Below are positions 59,080 to 64,000 of a stretch of 64,000 nt of DNA, in pieces. Numbering within the stretch: the stretch's first letter is position 1; every line of letters begins with the position of its first letter. The DNA lies in assembly GCF_900184735.1 (NCBI RefSeq), contig NZ_LT855399.1, forward strand, positions 62,001 to 126,000, written 5' to 3'. Source of the DNA: Paucisalibacillus globulus. GTDB lineage: Bacteria > Bacillota > Bacilli > Bacillales > Amphibacillaceae. The notes beneath the pieces were generated by a model. It was not told the DNA's origin, made no database searches, and was given only the letters and a program-made list of their open reading frames with translations. The translations under genes and the position numbers were made by a program.

Positions 59080-59961
59080 ATGGGGGCAAAGGCAACGTTT
59101 ATTGTAGTTATGCTTATTTTTGGAAGTCTCGGGTTATTTGTGAAAAATATTGATCTATCCTCCAGTGAGATTGCTTTGTTTCGTGGGGCAATCGGTAGTG
59201 TGTTTTTAATTGGAGCAAGCTTTTTCATCAAGCAAAAAGTTAATGTAAAGTTAATCTCCAAACGGAATATGACACTACTTATTTTATCCGGAGCGGCGAT
59301 GGGATTTAATTGGATTTTCTTGTTTGAAGCTTATCGTTACACAACGATTCCAAATGCAACACTTAGTTATTATTTTGCTCCAATATTTGTGTTGGTATTA
59401 GCTCCATTTTTATTAAAAGAAAAATGGACAACCAAAAAAGCAATTAGTATCGTATTTGCATTTATCGGATTATATTTAGTAATAAAACCAGGTGCTGTTG
59501 ATCTAACTGATGTTTACAATCATCCAGTTGGAATTGGCTATGGTTTATTGGCTGCAGGTCTTTATGCAAGTGTTATTCTAATTAATAAGTTCATCCGGAA
59601 TTTATCTGATTTTGAGACGACAATTATGCAACTAAGTATTGCGACTATTGTTATGTTTCCCTATGTTATCTTGACACAGGAAATGAATTATAGCGGTATT
59701 GATATTCAATCCATCATATTAATTGCTATTTTTGGAATAGTACATACAGGTATAGCCTACCTCCTTTATTTCTCTTCCATGAAAAAGTTAAAAGGCCAAA
59801 CAATCGCTGTACTAAGTTATATCGACCCAATCTCTGCAGTTGTGTTTGCTGCATTGTTCCTGAGTGAAAACATGACTGCTGTGCAGATGTTAGGGGGAGC
59901 ATTAATCTTGGGGTCTACTATGTTGAGTGAGATTGCGTTTAAGAGGAGAAGGGCAGCCTGA
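59080..59961 (+). CDS. EamA-family (DMT) transporter
   Basis: The 293-residue protein has ten membrane helices in two EamA repeats (about 5-137 and 150-285). Typical segments are IFGSLGLFVKNIDLSSSEIA, NWIFLFEAYRYTTIPNATLS, YYFAPIFVLVLAPFLLKEKW and LSYIDPISAVVFAALFLSEN. DMT carriers export metabolites or amino acids; the substrate is unknown. ATG 59080 follows GGGGGGAG. It is divergent from the SASP gene. Confidence 0.85.
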   Translation: MGAKATFIVVMLIFGSLGLFVKNIDLSSSEIALFRGAIGSVFLIGASFFIKQKVNVKLISKRNMTLLILSGAAMGFNWIFLFEAYRYTTIPNATLSYYFAPIFVLVLAPFLLKEKWTTKKAISIVFAFIGLYLVIKPGAVDLTDVYNHPVGIGYGLLAAGLYASVILINKFIRNLSDFETTIMQLSIATIVMFPYVILTQEMNYSGIDIQSIILIAIFGIVHTGIAYLLYFSSMKKLKGQTIAVLSYIDPISAVVFAALFLSENMTAVQMLGGALILGSTMLSEIAFKRRRAA

Positions 59962-60030
59962 AGGAACTTTATATGTGGATTTAGTGTGTATACCATTTTG
60001 GTTTTTAGAATAAAATTATTGTTATAAGTT

Positions 60031-60183
60031 GATGATTAGTGTTCTCATAAACATTTACAGTTAAATCTGAGTAGAAAAGAAGATGATTAGTGTTCTCATC
60101 GACATTTTGAGGTAATTTCGAGTAGAAAAGATGATGAGGAGTATTCTCATCGACATTTTGAAGCAATTTCAAGTAGAAAAGTT
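60031..60183. repeat. Three 51-bp direct repeats
   Basis: Units start at 60031, 60082 and 60133, exactly 51 bases apart. Each begins GATGATTAGTGTTCTCAT, contains CGACATTTTGA and ends AGTAGAAAAG. Copies 2 and 3 are the most alike. On the minus strand they encode a 17-residue repeat with NVDENT, but no ribosome site supports a gene. They lie between the EamA gene and the convergent lipoprotein gene. Confidence 0.78.
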
Positions 60184-60231
60184 CATGACATCTTATGTAC
60201 ACCGCTGATCACTCAGCGGTTTTTCAATCGT

Positions 60232-61494
60232 TTATTTATAAGCTTCTACCGTATAGACATTTCCAGCATTCCATATTAAATATTGCGTAATGTCCTGGTC
60301 TTGGAGTGCTTGGATTTGGTTTTTAACGTCTGTTGCAGTGTAAGTGCTTAGGTAGTCAAAATCTTGTACCCATGGGCGAATAATGGCAGCCTCTTCACCC
60401 TTGTCTTCGAGAACCTTGTTTCGTTCTTTCGCATCGATCATAGCCTGTAGCATGATTTCATATGGAGCTCGGTCGGGATTTGCGACACCGTATGATCCTG
60501 GTGCATAATGTGATGGGTAGGTCATTGGTGAGATATAGTCAACATGTGTTGCGATGTTTTCCCATATTTGGCCAATGCCCATGTCGTCCTGTGCTGTTGT
60601 AACTAGACCGAATACATCTGCTGAAACATATACTGGGTAGTTGCGTAATTGATCTTCGGAATGTTTGAGGAAAGCTAATATATTTTCAGACTTCGTGAGA
60701 TTATTTGGATTGTCATACGTTACTTCTTGGTCAACCTGTTTACCTTTTTCTGGAAAACGAATATAATCATATTGGATTTCATCGAAGCCACTGTCGCTAG
60801 CTTCCTGTGCAATGGAAGTAATGTAATTCCATACTTCTTCTTTATATGGGTCTACCCATTTCGTGCCTGCTGCATCTTGCCAGATCGTTCCGTTTTTTCG
60901 TTTCATGGCGTAGTCGCTCATATTCTCTGCTAAATAGGGGTCTTTAAAGACTACAACACGCGCTATGGTGTAAATACCCGCGTCTTTGAATCGTTGAACA
61001 AGCTTTTTTAAATCTTTTGTTGCTGGTCCAGAATCCGAACCGATTTTGTTAGCTAAATCAATATTGGAGTCATAAGTGAGTTTTCCATAATCATCCTTGA
61101 TATCAATAACTGCAGCATTAAGGTTGGTGCTTTTAATCAGGTCAATAAAGTGTTGAACATTCTCTTCTCTTATGGAGGTACGGTTAAGGTAAATTCCTCT
61201 TACATCAACTTTATCGGGCTTTTTGGTGGCTTTTGGTTTGGGTATTTCTACGGTGTTTTCTAATGATTGTTCTTTTTTCGTTGTTTCATCAGTGGAAGAG
61301 ATTTTTCTAATACGGTTTTCAAGATTTTCTGTTGTGCTTTTTGGACTATTTCCGATGGTGATGTCTTTATTGATATGATCGTCTACATTGGACGTTGATT
61401 GATTCTCAGTAGGGGTTTTGTCTGGTATTGCTTCTTGGTTTGTACATCCTATGAGCAGGATTATTAACATTATGGAAAAAATTCTCTTTGCCAG
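60232..61494 (-). CDS. Lipoprotein with putative glycoside hydrolase domain (DUF4015)
   Basis: The first ATG (61470) cuts the signal peptide. CTG at 61494, six bases after GGGAGGG, gives a full lipoprotein signal, AKRIFSIMLIILLIGC, so I take CTG as the start (420 residues). After about 90 linker residues the DUF4015 domain follows: VRGIYLNRTSIREENVQHFI, AAVIDIKDDYGKLTYDS, IARVVVFKDPYLAE, WVDPYKEEVWNYI, IQYDYIRFPEKG and VDYISPMTYPSHYAPGSYG. It is a TIM-barrel related to glycoside hydrolases, anchored outside the cell. The substrate is unknown, perhaps cell-wall or capsular sugar. Confidence 0.8.
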   Translation of the reverse strand: MAKRIFSIMLIILLIGCTNQEAIPDKTPTENQSTSNVDDHINKDITIGNSPKSTTENLENRIRKISSTDETTKKEQSLENTVEIPKPKATKKPDKVDVRGIYLNRTSIREENVQHFIDLIKSTNLNAAVIDIKDDYGKLTYDSNIDLANKIGSDSGPATKDLKKLVQRFKDAGIYTIARVVVFKDPYLAENMSDYAMKRKNGTIWQDAAGTKWVDPYKEEVWNYITSIAQEASDSGFDEIQYDYIRFPEKGKQVDQEVTYDNPNNLTKSENILAFLKHSEDQLRNYPVYVSADVFGLVTTAQDDMGIGQIWENIATHVDYISPMTYPSHYAPGSYGVANPDRAPYEIMLQAMIDAKERNKVLEDKGEEAAIIRPWVQDFDYLSTYTATDVKNQIQALQDQDITQYLIWNAGNVYTVEAYK

Positions 61495-61660
61495 GTTGAT
61501 CCCTCCCTTTGTTGTTTTGTTATTACGTTGTGCTCAACCCATCGATTTGATTCGAGTCATAAATTAGCAAAAGCGTGTGATTTTTCAAGTACATGTTCGT
61601 GCAGTTTCAGGGAAGAATAAGGGAACCTAATGGAAAAAATTTACCTTAGGGGGAATGTAT

Positions 61661-62626
61661 ATGGGATTTATGCAACTTGTTAAAAAAGGGAACACCTCTT
61701 CTGGTATCGCCGCAGTTGGAAATTTATTCTTAGCTATCATAAAGATTATTGCTGCTAGTGTTAGTAGTAGTGGTACCATGTTTGCATCTGCTATGCACTC
61801 GTTTGCCGATGCAATCAACCAGGGATTTGTATTTTTCGGTAGTGTATTATCTGAAATGAAACCATCCAAACGATTCCCTACTGGCTTCGGTCGTGTGATT
61901 AATATCTTTTGTATGGTAGCTGTTATTGTAGTTACGGTAATGGCTTATGAGACGATAAAAGAAGGGTGGCATTTAATTCAACACCCTCAAGAAGCCACAA
62001 ACTTCTGGCTCAATATCGGGATTTTAGTTGCCGCATTTCTAGTGGATGGATTTATTTTGGTTAAAGCCATGAAGGAAATCAAACATGAAGCGAAGTTAGA
62101 AGATGGTGGTAACATTTTAGTTTCTGCTTTTAAAGGGGCAAAGAAAGCATCTCCTGCAACACGTCTTGTTTTCTACGAGGATTTAGTTGCTACTTCAAGT
62201 GCTATATTAGCAATTATAGGAATTGTATTGTCGCAGTACTTTGATATTCTCCAAGCAGATGGTGTTATTTCGATATTTATCGGGATATTAATGTTATTTG
62301 TCGCTTACCGAGTTGGATATGACAATATGGTTGGTTTAATTGGAGTCGCAGCACCGTCAGATGTAGAGAATAAAATTGCTACTGACTTACTAGCAGAAGA
62401 TGTTGTTGTCGATATTTATAAGTTACGTGTCATTCAAGAGGGAAGAACATATCATGTTGAGGTGACGGTTGAGCTGAAGAAAGGATTTACTTTAGCTGAA
62501 GCGGACGATATCAAGTTCCAACTCACTGACAAGTTACTTCGTGAACCAGAGATAGCAGACGTTGTACTAGGAATTATTGAAGATGATGAAAAGCTAACCT
62601 GGGAAGAAAGACAGGAAGAGAAATAA
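61661..62626 (+). CDS. Cation diffusion facilitator transporter
   Basis: The start is ATG at 61661 (MGFMQLVKKGN), with AGGGGG at 61648-61653; an ATG at 61655 is too close. The 321-residue CDF protein has six membrane helices in the first 235 residues, with HSFADAINQGF (metal-site His/Asp in helix 2), FYEDLVATSSAILAIIG (Glu/Asp in helix 5) and a cytosolic ferredoxin-like domain (about 240-310). It exports a divalent cation such as Zn, Fe or Mn in exchange for protons; the site residues do not settle which. Confidence 0.83.
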   Translation: MGFMQLVKKGNTSSGIAAVGNLFLAIIKIIAASVSSSGTMFASAMHSFADAINQGFVFFGSVLSEMKPSKRFPTGFGRVINIFCMVAVIVVTVMAYETIKEGWHLIQHPQEATNFWLNIGILVAAFLVDGFILVKAMKEIKHEAKLEDGGNILVSAFKGAKKASPATRLVFYEDLVATSSAILAIIGIVLSQYFDILQADGVISIFIGILMLFVAYRVGYDNMVGLIGVAAPSDVENKIATDLLAEDVVVDIYKLRVIQEGRTYHVEVTVELKKGFTLAEADDIKFQLTDKLLREPEIADVVLGIIEDDEKLTWEERQEEK

Positions 62627-62629
62627 AGA

Positions 62630-62664
62630 AAAAGCGAAGAGTTAGAAGCTCTTCGCTTTTTCAG
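62630..62664. terminator. Bidirectional terminator overlapping the GGDEF-EAL stop
   Basis: AAAAGCGAAGAG (62630-62641) pairs exactly with CTCTTCGCTTTT (62649-62660). It ends the CDF gene. On the other strand the 5' arm of the stem encodes the last codons of the convergent gene. Confidence 0.85.
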
Positions 62665-64000
62665 CTGAATTCTTACACCATTTTTCAAATTCATCAATTG
62701 GTATCGGTTTACTATAGTAATACCCTTGACCAAATAGGTTATGGACAGATAGCATTTCAATCTGTTCCTTTGTTTCGATTCCCTCAATAACAACCTTTGT
62801 ATTAATCTTCTTTCCAATTTGTATGATTGCTTCTAACAAAGAGCGTACCCGGTCGTTTTTTAATGAATCATTTAGGAATGAACGATCAATTTTTAGCTCA
62901 TCAATCTCGATATTCCGAATCATGCTCAATGACGAGTAGCCAATACCGAAATCATCTAGGGAAACTCCAACACCTAAATTACGAAGTGCTAGGATATTAT
63001 CCTTTGCATCCTCATAGTAAAGAAAGGCACTTTCCGTAATCTCCAGTGTTACATATTTCGGATCGACTTGTTCTTCTTGAATAATGGTTTGAACTCTATC
63101 GATGAAATTTGGTGCCATTAATTGTCTAGTTGAGATATTAACAGATACCGGGAAGGAATCTAATCCATTCTTCTTAAAACGCTTAATGTCACGACAAGCT
63201 TGTCTTAAAACCCATTCACCAATCGGAATAATTAATCCGTTTTCTTCGGCTATTGGAATGAATTCATCTGGAGGGATTCGACCCATTTCACATTCCCAAC
63301 GAAGTAAAACTTCCGCACCTGAAATTCGGAAGGTAGCAATATCAAATTGCGGTTGGTAGTGTACCGATAATTCATTATTCTCAATTGCTTTATGTAAATA
63401 AGTTTCTAAGATCATTTTACGTTTCATTTTTTGGTTCAATTCATCATTATAGAACTGGAAATTGTTCTTGCCATTTTCTTTTGCTAAGAACATGGCAAAA
63501 TCAGCTTTTTTAATTAATACTTCTGCATCATCTTCCCAATCTAGATTGATGCTAATGCCTATACTAGGTGTAGAGATAATCTCTGTACCATCTATTTTAT
63601 ATGGAGCATTCATCTTCTCTACGATATCTTTAGCAAGTTCCTCTATCTCTTCTAAATTACGGCCCTCAACTAAGACTAAGAATTCATCCCCACTTTGTCT
63701 TGAAACAATATCATTTTCGAAAAGGATTGATTTTAATCTTTCAGCTATTTGTATTAACAGTTGGTCACCAGCACTATGGCCAAGTGTATCGTTTACTCGC
63801 TTGAAATTATCAAAGTCGATAAACATAACTGCTAAAGTGCGACTGTATTTTCTAGCCGAAATGAGTGCGGTATTTAGATAGTTATGGAACCAATTTTTAT
63901 TAGTAAGTCCTGTTAGTGAATCATAATGAATTAGTTGGTTCATCTTCTGTTCTGCTTTAACCTGACTTGTAATGTCATAAATTACGCCATCTACCCGTGT
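62642..64000 (-). CDS. PAS-GGDEF-EAL protein, cut by the window edge
   Basis: The visible 452 codons continue past base 64000: the first 19 (TRVDGVIYDITSQVKAEQKM) are the end of a PAS-type sensor. A GGDEF domain follows (DSLTGLTNKNWF, FIDFDNFKRVNDTLGH) whose motif reads SGDEF instead of GGDEF; this variant is active in some proteins. The EAL domain has EVL in place of EAL, with DDFGIGYSS and VIEGIETKEQ intact. It is therefore likely a phosphodiesterase, with uncertain cyclase activity. It differs from the membrane protein at 10681 and seems soluble in the visible part. Confidence 0.87.
   Translation of the reverse strand, partial: TRVDGVIYDITSQVKAEQKMNQLIHYDSLTGLTNKNWFHNYLNTALISARKYSRTLAVMFIDFDNFKRVNDTLGHSAGDQLLIQIAERLKSILFENDIVSRQSGDEFLVLVEGRNLEEIEELAKDIVEKMNAPYKIDGTEIISTPSIGISINLDWEDDAEVLIKKADFAMFLAKENGKNNFQFYNDELNQKMKRKMILETYLHKAIENNELSVHYQPQFDIATFRISGAEVLLRWECEMGRIPPDEFIPIAEENGLIIPIGEWVLRQACRDIKRFKKNGLDSFPVSVNISTRQLMAPNFIDRVQTIIQEEQVDPKYVTLEITESAFLYYEDAKDNILALRNLGVGVSLDDFGIGYSSLSMIRNIEIDELKIDRSFLNDSLKNDRVRSLLEAIIQIGKKINTKVVIEGIETKEQIEMLSVHNLFGQGYYYSKPIPIDEFEKWCKNSAEKAKSF

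Noticed and set aside
60005-60202. 65-residue minus-strand protein
   Set aside because: It is the translation of the 51-bp repeats and lacks a ribosome site.

Overview
The window is chromosomal DNA of a low-GC, Gram-positive, endospore-forming member of the Bacillaceae. The evidence is strong AGGAGG-type ribosome sites with many TTG and GTG starts, two small acid-soluble spore protein genes (sspO-like at 7170 and a gamma-type SASP at 58805), CcpA cre boxes, and operons known from Bacillus and Staphylococcus (hssRS/hrtBA, lnrJKLMN). The many sodium-coupled carriers suggest a halotolerant, Oceanobacillus/Virgibacillus-like genus, but the genus is inferred and not proven.

Layout. 1-10 kb: a DUF485 + acetate-type SSS symporter operon behind a cre box, an unusual sulfate adenylyltransferase with a long C-terminal extension, a YhgE/Pip protein, sspO and a CPA1 antiporter. 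9.6-17.6 kb: a SAP-domain gene, a type I toxin-antitoxin locus of the holin-like (BsrG/TxpA) kind with two decayed relatives nearby, a GGDEF-EAL protein, a MarR/SDR operon with paired operators, GDPD and a lipoprotein. 17.6-30.1 kb: an AT-rich defence island with a Dam-type methyltransferase/PD-(D/E)XK restriction pair, a solitary DNA methyltransferase, a tightly coupled five-gene cassette (a 1061-aa protein with RNA-polymerase-like HhH and sigma-4-like HTH motifs, a PLD-SF2 helicase, a 57-aa protein, a DndD-like ATPase, a 157-aa Dnd-associated-like protein) and a truncated EEP nuclease. The five-gene cassette is the best candidate for a poorly described system.

30.4-44.7 kb: DMP19-like, lipoprotein, PadR/DUF1048, AraC/GyrI, a sodium/proline symporter + ornithine cyclodeaminase-type operon, a 21-bp tandem array, acetylxylan-esterase-like hydrolase, a MutS2-like ATPase without Smr, a DinG-like helicase with an N-terminal nuclease domain, and a CAP protein. 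44.8-49.2 kb: a heme-stress locus (HssRS, HrtBA) with a readable HssR operator and an inserted four-helix, His-rich membrane protein. 49.4-54.6 kb: an LnrJKLMN-type polyene/lipid-antibiotic resistance operon.

54.7-64 kb: quinone oxidoreductase, a heptad-repeat coiled coil, DUF1232, a lipoprotein, a 2H phosphoesterase, a lipoprotein pseudogene with three lesions, DUF3892, the gamma SASP, an EamA exporter, a 51-bp repeat, a lipoprotein glycoside-hydrolase-like protein with a probable CTG start, a CDF transporter, and a second GGDEF-EAL protein cut by the window edge. No rRNA, tRNA, CRISPR array, intact transposase or integrase was found. All family names are from reading motifs and remembered homologues; no database search was run.
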